A stretch of 64,000 bases of DNA from an uncultured Parabacteroides sp. (GTDB lineage Bacteria > Bacteroidota > Bacteroidia > Bacteroidales > Tannerellaceae). This document shows, one piece after another, positions 8,013 to 16,204 of this stretch (the first letter of the stretch is position 1; the number at the start of each line of letters is the position of its first letter). The position numbers and the translations under genes were made by a program. The stretch spans positions 1 to 64,000 of the forward strand of contig NZ_CANTZW010000024.1 in NCBI RefSeq assembly GCF_947855115.1, read 5' to 3'. The notes beneath the pieces are model-generated. The model made no database searches, was not told the origin of the DNA, and worked only from the letters and a program-made list of their open reading frames with translations.

Positions 8013-9680
8013 CTAATATTTGAAGCTTCCCCCCCCCAAGAACTCGCGTAGCAAGGAGGTTCCGGGAAGTTTCTCTGTGGGGATGTAATTGAAGTAACGG
8101 AGGAAACGGAGCAGACGATACGCTTCCGCGTTCGCTTTACTGCTCTCCGGAACCTGCGCCAAGATAGGCTCCACATATTTCCGCAAGGCTGCCAGCTCAT
8201 ACAACATGGCGCTATTAAACATGGCATCCGCGTTCTCTTGGTACGGGAAAATCCATTTATCCTCACCGCAACGCACGCTAGGCCAACGGTTGATCGTTTC
8301 TTCCGCAGAATATCCTCTAAAACGGTAATCCCGGATAATACGGCGCAGCAAACGATTGTCCGTTGTCGGTATCCAGTTGTGGTTATCCAAGGAGATAGAG
8401 GTCAAGACCGAGACATACACCCGGTATTTATATTTATCATCGATAAACTCCGTCAGTTCCGGGTTCAAGGCATGTATACCCTCTATCACCAAAATCGAGT
8501 TCTCTCGAAGTTTTAATTTCTTTCCCTTGAAAATCCTTCGGCCGGTCTCAAAATTGAAACTAGGCAAATCAATCTCTTCCCCGGATAACAACTTTTTCAA
8601 ATCTTTATTAAAGTAAGGCAAATCCAGCGCATACAAAGACTCGAAATCATACTCGCCATGCTCATCCTTCGGCGTATCTTCCCGGTTCAAGAAATAATCA
8701 TCCAAAGAAATACCTACCGGATGAAGCAAATTAGTCGTCAATTGTACTTGCAAACGTTTACAGAACGTAGTCTTTCCCGATGAAGAAGGACCAGAGATCA
8801 ATACGATACGGATCCCCCCCTTATATCCATCGGCGATCTTCTCGGCGATCTTGGCAACCTGCTTTTCCTGCATGGCCTCCGAGACCAGGATGATATCTTG
8901 CGACAAGCCCTTCTCTATGGCCAAATTCAAGTCGCCCACATTATCCAGACCGACGGTACGCTGTAAGATAAGATGCTCCTTATAAGCCTCAAACATCTTA
9001 TCCTGATTGATAACAGGCTGCAATTCCGACGGGTCTGTCTGCTTCGGAATCCGCAGCAAGACTCCATCCATATAAGGTTCCAAGTCAAACAACCGTATGT
9101 AGCCGGTAGAGGGGGTCAGACAGCCATAGAAAAAGTTGATATATCCATCCAACTCATAATAAGAGGTATAAGGTAACCCCGCCGTCTCGATCAGCCGTGC
9201 CTTATCATTCATACCCCGTTCACGAAACAATACGGCGGCATCCACCGTGCGAACGCTCTTATGGAGAAACGGGAGATCCGCGTCGATCAACTCCCACATA
9301 CGTTTCTTGATCTTCCCGATCGTCTCCAAGTCGATGTTCTTGCCATTATGGATCACGCAATAATAACCCTTGGATACCGGATGTTCCAGATTCAAGATAG
9401 CCTCCGGCCATATATCATATACCGCCTTGGAAAAGATATGGCAAAGCGAACGGACATAGGTTCTCAATCCGGATAATTGGGTATAGTCGATAAATTCGAT
9501 ATCCTTCGGTTGCCAACAACGGAAGTTCAAGTTCTCCGTCTTATTATTCACTTGCGCGTTCATCGGCCTGTACCGAAGCGGAGCGCCAACCGCCGTATAA
9601 ATGTCCAACAAGGAAGAGCCGATAGGTACATCCTTGTAGGTATTATTATTTTTACAGTAAATTGTTATTGTCTCAGACAT
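8013..9680 (-). CDS. TGS-domain nucleoside (uridine-type) kinase
   Basis: 555 aa. Residues 1-60 form a TGS domain (ITIYCKNNNTYKDVPIGSSL). A threonyl-tRNA-synthetase-like middle part follows, including HPVSKGYYCVIHNGKNID. The C-terminal half is a P-loop kinase with Walker A GPSSSGKT (297-304), as in the uridine kinase/phosphoribulokinase family. This architecture is widespread in Bacteroidales and Clostridia, where it is annotated as a nucleoside kinase; the exact substrate is not shown by the sequence. It is cytoplasmic. A TAACTTTA sequence upstream on the minus strand is a one-mismatch -7 box. It is first in a unit with the two NADAR genes, though it may be a core gene beside which they inserted. 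Confidence 0.85.
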   Translation of the reverse strand: MSETITIYCKNNNTYKDVPIGSSLLDIYTAVGAPLRYRPMNAQVNNKTENLNFRCWQPKDIEFIDYTQLSGLRTYVRSLCHIFSKAVYDIWPEAILNLEHPVSKGYYCVIHNGKNIDLETIGKIKKRMWELIDADLPFLHKSVRTVDAAVLFRERGMNDKARLIETAGLPYTSYYELDGYINFFYGCLTPSTGYIRLFDLEPYMDGVLLRIPKQTDPSELQPVINQDKMFEAYKEHLILQRTVGLDNVGDLNLAIEKGLSQDIILVSEAMQEKQVAKIAEKIADGYKGGIRIVLISGPSSSGKTTFCKRLQVQLTTNLLHPVGISLDDYFLNREDTPKDEHGEYDFESLYALDLPYFNKDLKKLLSGEEIDLPSFNFETGRRIFKGKKLKLRENSILVIEGIHALNPELTEFIDDKYKYRVYVSVLTSISLDNHNWIPTTDNRLLRRIIRDYRFRGYSAEETINRWPSVRCGEDKWIFPYQENADAMFNSAMLYELAALRKYVEPILAQVPESSKANAEAYRLLRFLRYFNYIPTEKLPGTSLLREFLGGGSFKY

Positions 9681-9700
9681 ACTATTTCAGTTATTATTTG

Positions 9701-9708
9701 TAAATTTG
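9701..9708 (+). promoter_or_regulatory. Candidate -7 box of the Na/Pi transporter gene
   Basis: TAAATTTG is an exact TAnnTTTG match 55 bases ahead of the ATG at 9764, in the intergenic space between divergent genes. Confidence 0.4.
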
Positions 9709-9763
9709 TTCCCTAAAGTTAGGAATATTAATCGGATAAACAATCCACTTAAACGTAATTTAA

Positions 9764-11449
9764 ATGGACTATTCTTTTTTTGATTTTCTCCGGCTGATCG
9801 GCTCCTTGGCGCTGTTCCTGTACGGAATGAAGATCATGAGTGAAGGATTACAGAAGTTTGCGGGCGACAGTTTACGTCGGATACTCACCGCAATGACCAC
9901 AAACAGAGTAACCGGTGTGCTCACCGGTATGTTAATCACGGCACTCATCCAATCCTCATCGGCTACTACCGTGATGGTCGTTAGCTTTGTGAATGCCGGC
10001 CTTTTGACACTGACTCAATCCATCGGGGTCATCATGGGCGCTAATATCGGAACCACGGTCACGGCATGGATCATATCGGCTCTCGGCTTTAAGGTCGACA
10101 TAGCCGCGTTCACTCTCCCGTTGCTAGCTTTTGCCCTACCTCTTTTCTTCTCCAATAAAAGCTCCAGGAAATCGGTAGGAGAGTTCGTTTTCGGTTTCGC
10201 GTTCCTTTTCATGGGATTACAAAACCTACAAGCGAACGCCCCGGATCTAAGCGCAAACCCGGATATGCTGGCCTTCGTGCAGAATTACACGGATATGGGA
10301 TTCTTCTCCATCCTCCTGTTCTTGTTTATCGGAGCCATCCTCACCATGATTGTCCAAGCCTCCGCCGCGACAATGGCCATTACGTTAATCATGTGCGCCA
10401 ACGGCTGGATTGATTACCACCTCGGCGTAGCTCTCGTATTGGGAGAGAATATCGGCACGACAATCACGGCAAACCTAGCGGCTTTGACCGGTAACACACA
10501 AGCACGAAGAGCCGCGCTGGCGCACCTCACGTTCAACATATTCGGTGTCATCTGGGTATTGATTCTCTTTTATCCGTTTACCGGAGGTGTTTCTTGGTTC
10601 GTGACAAATATCATGAAAGTCAGCGATCCGGCTGTTGCCGTATCATTCAAACTAGCCGCATTCCATACCGCATTTAATATCAGTAACACCTGTATCATGA
10701 TTTGGTTCGTGAACTTGATCGAGAAAACAGTATGTACGCTGATCAAGCCCAAGGTCGAGGACGAGGAATACCGTTTGCAATACATCACCGGCGGTATGTT
10801 ATCGACAGCGGAGCTTTCCATTCTACAAGCCCATAAAGAGATCTCGTTATTCGCCGAGCGCACAAGCCGTATGTTCGGGATGGTAAAAGACCTGTTCTAC
10901 GAGAAAAATGAGGAAGCCTTCCTGAAAACATACAGCCGCATCGAGAAATATGAGAACATCAGCGACCGTATGGAGATCGAGATAGCCAACTACCTGACCC
11001 AAGTATCGGAAGGACGTTTGAGTTCCGAGAGTAAGGAGGAGATACGTGTCATGCTACGTGCCGTATCCGAGATAGAGAGCATAGCGGACTCATGTAATAA
11101 CCTGGCCCGCAGTATCAAACGCAGGAATGAGTTTAAGTCTGAGTTCACGCCAGACCAAAACAAACATCTGGACCATATGTTCGGATTGGTAGGCGAGGCA
11201 TTGAGCCGTATGAACGTGGTCCTTCATAAGGTAGAACTCATACATGACGATGTCAATCCTTCCTACAACATAGAGAACGAGATCAACAACTATCGTAACC
11301 AGTTAAAGAGCCGGAATATCGAGGATATCAACAATAAGCTATACCAATACCAGGATGGCGTTTATTATATGGATATGGTTAGTGAAAGTGAAAAGCTGGG
11401 CGATTATGTATTAAATGTTGTTCAAGCGGTTATCGAGAAGAAAATATAA
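9764..11449 (+). CDS. Na+/phosphate cotransporter family protein with PhoU-like tail
   Basis: 561 aa. The N-terminal 330 residues are an inner-membrane NptA/YjbB-type Na/Pi cotransporter with the family's two inverted repeats. Each repeat carries the substrate-site motif: QSSSATT at 63-69 and the variant QASAAT in the second half. Several hydrophobic segments are clear (LALFLYGMKIM, FSILLFLFIGAIL, VIWVLILFYPF). Residues about 350-555 are helical and charged and match the PhoU-like domain fused to this family, which may regulate transport. It probably moves inorganic phosphate; direction (uptake versus export) is uncertain for YjbB-like members. It is monocistronic, with a strong terminator directly after it. 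Confidence 0.92.
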   Translation: MDYSFFDFLRLIGSLALFLYGMKIMSEGLQKFAGDSLRRILTAMTTNRVTGVLTGMLITALIQSSSATTVMVVSFVNAGLLTLTQSIGVIMGANIGTTVTAWIISALGFKVDIAAFTLPLLAFALPLFFSNKSSRKSVGEFVFGFAFLFMGLQNLQANAPDLSANPDMLAFVQNYTDMGFFSILLFLFIGAILTMIVQASAATMAITLIMCANGWIDYHLGVALVLGENIGTTITANLAALTGNTQARRAALAHLTFNIFGVIWVLILFYPFTGGVSWFVTNIMKVSDPAVAVSFKLAAFHTAFNISNTCIMIWFVNLIEKTVCTLIKPKVEDEEYRLQYITGGMLSTAELSILQAHKEISLFAERTSRMFGMVKDLFYEKNEEAFLKTYSRIEKYENISDRMEIEIANYLTQVSEGRLSSESKEEIRVMLRAVSEIESIADSCNNLARSIKRRNEFKSEFTPDQNKHLDHMFGLVGEALSRMNVVLHKVELIHDDVNPSYNIENEINNYRNQLKSRNIEDINNKLYQYQDGVYYMDMVSESEKLGDYVLNVVQAVIEKKI

Positions 11450-11473
11450 CGTATATTTGTTGACGACAATATC

Positions 11474-11511
11474 AACAGCCCTTTTCCGTTATTGAGAAAA
11501 GGGCTGTTTTT
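11474..11511 (+). terminator. Intrinsic terminator after the Na/Pi transporter
   Basis: A perfect 12-bp stem (AACAGCCCTTTT at 11474-11485, AAAAGGGCTGTT at 11497-11508) followed by further T residues. It lies 25 bases past the stop codon. Confidence 0.85.
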
Positions 11512-11525
11512 AATATATATCCACT

Positions 11526-12908
11526 ATGAGCTGTAAATATTATACGATCGTTACTCTCTGTCTGTTAGCATTCTCCGCTTGCGAGAAAGACAATATTGAT
11601 GTCCCGGCAACCGACAATGATGTAAATCAATGGATTGAGCAAACGATGCGAGAGAACTATCTTTGGTATTCCGAGCTTCCGGATAAAGGTTCCTTGGATT
11701 TCAGCCTTGATCCGGAGACTTTCTTCAAGAGACTATTATCGGACAAAGATGGAAAGGATATCTCCGAAGGCCATCATTACTTTTCCCAACTGGAGAAAGC
11801 GGCCGCGACAAAAAGCATTTATGACGCAAATGACTCATACGGATTTGATTTCGCCACTTCCAACCTAAAGGACGGAAACAATACGTACAAAATAGCCCTT
11901 GTCCTTTATGTATTAAAGGATTCGCCCGCCGAAGAAGCCGGCTTGAAACGAGGAGACTGGATACTCGGGGTAAACGGTTCCTGGGGTACTATCCAAGACT
12001 ATGATATATTAAGAAACGGGGGAAGTATATCCCTTCAGCTAGGAGAAGTCCAAGCGAATGGCCAAGAGTTGGCCCCGACCCGGAAGGTTACCTTGAACGC
12101 ATCTCGTGCGGTAGAAGATACCCCGTTCCTCAAAGATTCCGTATATACGTATGGTAACCACCGGATCGGTTATTTAATGTACAACCATTTCGCCTCCGGA
12201 CCGGACGAGTATAATTATGACGATACGAGTTATAACCTCTATTTACAACAGCTCTTCGAGAAATTCAAAAGCAGGAACGTCAATGAGTTCGTACTCGATT
12301 TACGCTATAATGGCGGCGGGCTGATCAATTGCGCCCAGTTATTAGCCTCGTTGTTAGCTCGAGAAGACGTTTTGGGAGAACCCCTATGTATCATGGAGTA
12401 TAACGATAAAAACTCCGGTAAAAACGAGACCCTGCCCTTACTCAAGACAACAGAGGTCATGGCAGGCAACTTAAACCTACAACGATTGTTCGTTCTGACA
12501 GGCTCGACTACGGCTTCCGCCTCCGAGCTTATCATCAATTCGTTACGTCCCTATCTAAATGTCCGTGTTATCGGCCAGCAGACTTTTGGAAAAACGGTTG
12601 GCATGACGATCTATAACGAATCCCAAAAATACGGATGGATACTTTCTCCCGTCACCTTCCATATTTACAATAAGGACCGGGAAGCTGATTACGAAAACGG
12701 AATCCATCCAGATGTAGCGGTTAATGAGTTTAAGAGCGACCTGGTGGAATTCGGAGACTTGAATGATCCTTTACTAGGGCAAGCTGTATATGAGATAATC
12801 GGACTGCCAACGTTCTTGCGATCCGCTACCCCGACAGAGAACCTGGAAATCCAATATAATCCCCCATTTTCCTATAAGGATAACTTATTACAGATTCCGG
12901 GTAATTAA
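11526..12908 (+). CDS. S41 family C-terminal processing protease, lipoprotein
   Basis: 460 aa. The signal ends in the lipobox LAFSAC, with Cys19 lipidated. After an N-terminal domain comes a PDZ region (about 115-170, DSPAEEAGLKRGDWILGVNG), which recognises C-terminal tails. The S41 protease domain follows (NEFVLDLRYNGGG; catalytic serine in TTASASELI; catalytic lysine in QTFGKTVG). Such proteases trim or degrade envelope proteins in the periplasm. nagA starts 14 bases downstream, so the two genes are probably co-transcribed even though no functional link is evident. The sequence appears intact. Confidence 0.92.
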   Translation: MSCKYYTIVTLCLLAFSACEKDNIDVPATDNDVNQWIEQTMRENYLWYSELPDKGSLDFSLDPETFFKRLLSDKDGKDISEGHHYFSQLEKAAATKSIYDANDSYGFDFATSNLKDGNNTYKIALVLYVLKDSPAEEAGLKRGDWILGVNGSWGTIQDYDILRNGGSISLQLGEVQANGQELAPTRKVTLNASRAVEDTPFLKDSVYTYGNHRIGYLMYNHFASGPDEYNYDDTSYNLYLQQLFEKFKSRNVNEFVLDLRYNGGGLINCAQLLASLLAREDVLGEPLCIMEYNDKNSGKNETLPLLKTTEVMAGNLNLQRLFVLTGSTTASASELIINSLRPYLNVRVIGQQTFGKTVGMTIYNESQKYGWILSPVTFHIYNKDREADYENGIHPDVAVNEFKSDLVEFGDLNDPLLGQAVYEIIGLPTFLRSATPTENLEIQYNPPFSYKDNLLQIPGN

Positions 12909-12922
12909 AAAATAAGATATAA

Positions 12923-14095
12923 ATGGAAAGTTCATTTCTCAAGATCATAAACGGGAAGATATTAACTCCATCGGGACTCCTGACAAACGGCCAGATCATC
13001 ATCTCGAATGGAAAGATCATGGAGATCACCGAGCGGAACCGGGAAATCTCCCATGCGGAAATCATCAACGCTAAAGGAAATTACGTAGCCCCCGGCTGTA
13101 TCGACACGCATGTTCACGGTGGTAACGGGCACGATTTCACGGAAGCTACCCCTAAAGCGTTCTACGCAATCACAAGAGCGCATGCCTTACAGGGGACAAC
13201 AACTTTATATCCTACATTAGCCGCCGCTCCTATCGAAACCTTCCGGGAAGCGATCAAGACCTGCGAGCACATCATGAACCATCCCGAACATGGGGCCCGC
13301 GTCATGGGATTGCATCTTGAGGGGAATTATTTGAACATGGCCATGAAAGGCGGGCAAGATCCCAATTACATCTATCCCCCCGATCCACAAGAATATAAGG
13401 AATTACTCAATAGTACCCAGTGTATCAAACGCTGGAGCGCCGCACCAGAACTTGACGGCGCACTGGAATTCGGCAGGTATGCGTCAACTCGCGGCGTATT
13501 AGTATCCCTAGCTCACACTACGGCCGATTACCTTCAGGTGAAAAAAGCGTACGAGGCCGGATTTACCCATGCCACCCACTTCTATAATGCCATGACTTCC
13601 GTCCATAAAGATCGTGAATACAAACATGAAGGGACGGTAGAAGGCATTTATCTCATGAAAGATATGACCGTGGAGGTCGTGGCCGATGGCATTCATGTAC
13701 CGCCGGCAATCTTAAAGTTGGTATACCAAATCAAAGGAGTAGAACGTACCTCCCTGATCACGGACGCAATGGCTGCCGCCTGCGATAACGGCACGGGACA
13801 TTTTTCGGACTCGCGGGTAATCATTGAGGATGGCGTATGCAAACTGATTGATCGATCGGCCATCGCGGGAAGTATAGCGACCGGAATTCACTTGATCCGT
13901 ACGATGGTTGAGAAAGCGGAAATACCATTACACGACGCTATTCGTATGGCCTCCGAAAGCCCGGCTCGCTTGATGGGCATCTTAGACCATAAAGGTACGC
14001 TAGAAAAAGGGAAAGACGCAGATATCATCTTATTTAATAACGATATGAAGATCCAAGAGACTTTCGTAGAAGGTAAACGACTTCTAAAAGAATAA
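12923..14095 (+). CDS. nagA: N-acetylglucosamine-6-phosphate deacetylase
   Basis: 390 aa, full length. It converts GlcNAc-6-phosphate to glucosamine-6-phosphate and acetate in amino-sugar and cell-wall recycling. The amidohydrolase signatures are in place: DTHVHGGNGHDF (61-72), the metal-binding glutamate in HLEGNY (130-135; most family members have HLEGPF), SLAHTTADY, ATHFYNAM, VADGIHV and the catalytic aspartate in LITDAMAA. It is cytoplasmic. It follows the S41 protease gene closely. nagB is not in the window. The ATG at 12923 gives a normal N-terminus. Confidence 0.95.
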   Translation: MESSFLKIINGKILTPSGLLTNGQIIISNGKIMEITERNREISHAEIINAKGNYVAPGCIDTHVHGGNGHDFTEATPKAFYAITRAHALQGTTTLYPTLAAAPIETFREAIKTCEHIMNHPEHGARVMGLHLEGNYLNMAMKGGQDPNYIYPPDPQEYKELLNSTQCIKRWSAAPELDGALEFGRYASTRGVLVSLAHTTADYLQVKKAYEAGFTHATHFYNAMTSVHKDREYKHEGTVEGIYLMKDMTVEVVADGIHVPPAILKLVYQIKGVERTSLITDAMAAACDNGTGHFSDSRVIIEDGVCKLIDRSAIAGSIATGIHLIRTMVEKAEIPLHDAIRMASESPARLMGILDHKGTLEKGKDADIILFNNDMKIQETFVEGKRLLKE

Positions 14096-14151
14096 GAAAT
14101 ACGATAAACTTTGGCTTCCTGTATCCTGTTTTTAGGTAAATAAGGGCATGA

Positions 14152-15165
14152 ATGTATATGGAAAGCGTTAAAGAACATTATTGGAGATATTCACTGATCA
14201 CTATTATATTAGGACTCGGGATAATTTTATTTTTTAAGATTATCCCGTTTCTTGGGGGTATACTTGGGGCATTCACCATCTATATATTACTGCGCAAACA
14301 GATGTTTCACCTGACCGAGAAGTTAAATATGAGACCGGTTCTTGCCGCCTCGCTGTTATTAGGTGAGACGATCTTATGTTTCTTAATCCCGATCACGCTA
14401 GCGGTCTGGCTAGTCATCAACAAGACACAAAATATTAATCTAGATCCGGGCATACTGCTAAACACAGGCCAACATATCGCGGATTTAGTTCAGGAAAAAA
14501 CCGGTTTCGACGTGTTGGACAGAGAAAACTTGTTGAAGGCCGCCTCTATTCTTCCGCAAATCGGACAATTCTTAGTGGGTAGCATAAGCAGTTTCACCGT
14601 AAACGTCATCGTATTGGTATTTATCTTGTATTTCATGCTGATCGGTGGGAGGAAGATGGAAACCTATCTATATACTTTATTCCCATTTAGCGACCGAAAC
14701 AAAGATGAGGTGCTCAATGAGATCAATATGATCGTAAAATCGAACGCAATAGGTATTCCTCTCTTGGCGGCTATACAAGGTATCGTAGCGGTAATCGGCT
14801 ATTTTATCTTTCAGACTCCCGATCCCTTGTTATTTGGGTTTCTCACCTGTATCGCCACGATCATCCCCATCGTAGGGACTGCTTTGGTTTGGGTTCCTCT
14901 GGCTGCTTATATGGCTTTAAACGGTGATTGGGCACATGCCTTAGGCCTGACTATTTATGCCTTGCTTATCATCACGAACGTAGATAACTTGATTCGTTTT
15001 ATCCTACAAAAGAAATTGGCAGATATACACCCGTTGATCACCGTTTTCGGTGTCGTAATCGGGTTGTCCTTGTTTGGTTTCATGGGGATTATCTTCGGAC
15101 CGTTGTTATTATCCTTATTCCTTCTTTGCGTAGATATTTTCAAGAAGAGTTATTTAGATAAATAA
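14152..15165 (+). CDS. AI-2E family (PerM-like) membrane protein
   Basis: 337 aa inner-membrane protein with about seven or eight hydrophobic segments: two near the N-terminus (IIPFLGGILGAFTIYILL and LLGETILCFLIPITLAVWLV) and a cluster from about 200 to the end. The signature loop ATIIPIVGTALVWVPLAA and the final GVVIGLSLFGFMGIIFGPL are typical of the AI-2E/PerM family. Family members include the AI-2 exporter TqsA and Na+/H+ antiporters, so the substrate is not predictable. It starts 57 bases after nagA on the same strand and could be part of that unit. Confidence 0.88.
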   Translation: MYMESVKEHYWRYSLITIILGLGIILFFKIIPFLGGILGAFTIYILLRKQMFHLTEKLNMRPVLAASLLLGETILCFLIPITLAVWLVINKTQNINLDPGILLNTGQHIADLVQEKTGFDVLDRENLLKAASILPQIGQFLVGSISSFTVNVIVLVFILYFMLIGGRKMETYLYTLFPFSDRNKDEVLNEINMIVKSNAIGIPLLAAIQGIVAVIGYFIFQTPDPLLFGFLTCIATIIPIVGTALVWVPLAAYMALNGDWAHALGLTIYALLIITNVDNLIRFILQKKLADIHPLITVFGVVIGLSLFGFMGIIFGPLLLSLFLLCVDIFKKSYLDK

Positions 15166-15211
15166 ATAGGATTTACCGGACAGGATATTTCAAAAAAACA
15201 TACCTTTACAT

Positions 15212-15219
15212 TATATTTG
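15212..15219 (+). promoter_or_regulatory. Candidate -7 box of map
   Basis: TATATTTG matches TAnnTTTG exactly, 16 bases before the ATG at 15235. It overlaps an in-frame TTG at 15217, so that TTG cannot be the start if this promoter is real. Confidence 0.45.
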
Positions 15220-15234
15220 AGTAAAACAAATAAT

Positions 15235-16092
15235 ATGTCACGTAGAACAGTAAATAATTGGAAACTTATCAAAGGACAACCTCTTACCGAGCTAGACAAG
15301 AAAATCCTATATATCCAGCATAAAGGACATCTAGTACCCTCCCGTAAACTCATCAAGACTCCGGAACAAATCGAGGGTATTCGTAGAAGTGGCGTGATTA
15401 ATACCGGGGTACTGGATTTGATTGAGAAAGAGATCAAAGAAGGTATGTCTACAGCCGCTATCGATAAGCTGGTATATGACTACACGGTAAGCCACGGAGC
15501 GATTCCGGCTCCCTTAAACTATGAGGGATTCCCTAAAAGTGTATGTACCTCTATTAACGAAGTGGTTTGTCATGGTATTCCCAGTGAAAAGGAGATATTG
15601 AGAGATGGTGATATCATCAACGTTGATGTCTCTACGATTCTGGATGGTTATTACTCCGATGCTTCCCGCATGTTTATGATCGGGAATGTTTCTCCGGAAA
15701 AGCAGAAACTAGTACAAGTCACCAAAGAATGCCTAGAGATTGGCATGAGAGCGGCGAAACCGTTCGGATTCGTTGGCGATATTGGCTACGCCATCCAAAA
15801 GCACGCAGAGAAAAACGGATTCTCGGTCGTCCGGAATTTATGTGGACATGGTGTCGGACTGGAATTCCACGAGGAACCGGAAGTTTGTCATTTCGGCCGG
15901 AAAGGGACAGGAATGCTCTTGGTTCCGGGTATGGTTTTCACGATCGAACCTATGATTAACATGGGTACTTGGAAAGTATTTATCGATAAGGAAGACGACT
16001 GGACCGTCATCACCGAAGACAAACAACCCTCCGCTCAATGGGAACATACCTTCTTAATGACAGAGACAGGCTTAGAAATCCTTACTTATTAA
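15235..16092 (+). CDS. map: Methionine aminopeptidase, type I
   Basis: 285 aa. It removes the initiator methionine from new proteins. The start at ATG 15235 is chosen because the in-frame upstream TTG (15217) overlaps a -7 box. The metal ligands are visible: Asp131 and Asp142 (in NVDVST and YYSDAS), His in GHGVGLEFHEEP, Glu in FTIEPMIN and Glu in QWEHTFLMTE. An N-terminal extension of about 40 residues (WKLIKGQPLTELDKKIL) precedes the catalytic domain; several Bacteroidales carry a second, longer MetAP paralogue of this kind besides the short one in the ribosomal-protein operon, so this may be the extra copy. It is cytoplasmic. Confidence 0.93.
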   Translation: MSRRTVNNWKLIKGQPLTELDKKILYIQHKGHLVPSRKLIKTPEQIEGIRRSGVINTGVLDLIEKEIKEGMSTAAIDKLVYDYTVSHGAIPAPLNYEGFPKSVCTSINEVVCHGIPSEKEILRDGDIINVDVSTILDGYYSDASRMFMIGNVSPEKQKLVQVTKECLEIGMRAAKPFGFVGDIGYAIQKHAEKNGFSVVRNLCGHGVGLEFHEEPEVCHFGRKGTGMLLVPGMVFTIEPMINMGTWKVFIDKEDDWTVITEDKQPSAQWEHTFLMTETGLEILTY

Positions 16093-16133
16093 TATCTTAT
16101 AGTGCCTGTTTTTTAGGGGCATTTACTGAATAT

Positions 16134-16177
16134 CCCTAGTTGTAGAGACGCAGCACGCTGCGTCTCTACAACTGGGG
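16134..16177. repeat. REP-like palindrome between convergent genes
   Basis: An almost perfect inverted repeat: 17 paired bases at 16138-16154 and 16157-16173 (core GTAGAGACGCAGC), extended by CCC/GGG to 16134 and 16177, with a 2-base loop. It lies between map and the convergent sprE-like gene. It could act as a bidirectional terminator. Its GTAGAGACGC arms look like a dispersed intergenic repeat family. Confidence 0.7.
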
Positions 16178-16204
16178 AATATCTGATGTAATTAGTGCTT
16201 GTAA

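Noticed and set aside
8013..9680. Threonyl-tRNA synthetase fragment
   Set aside because: The TGS and second-domain similarity is real, but the P-loop kinase domain and intact 555-aa frame fit the TGS-nucleoside kinase family.
15217..15234. TTG start giving map six extra residues
   Set aside because: It overlaps an exact -7 promoter box at 15212-15219; the ATG at 15235 is the better start.
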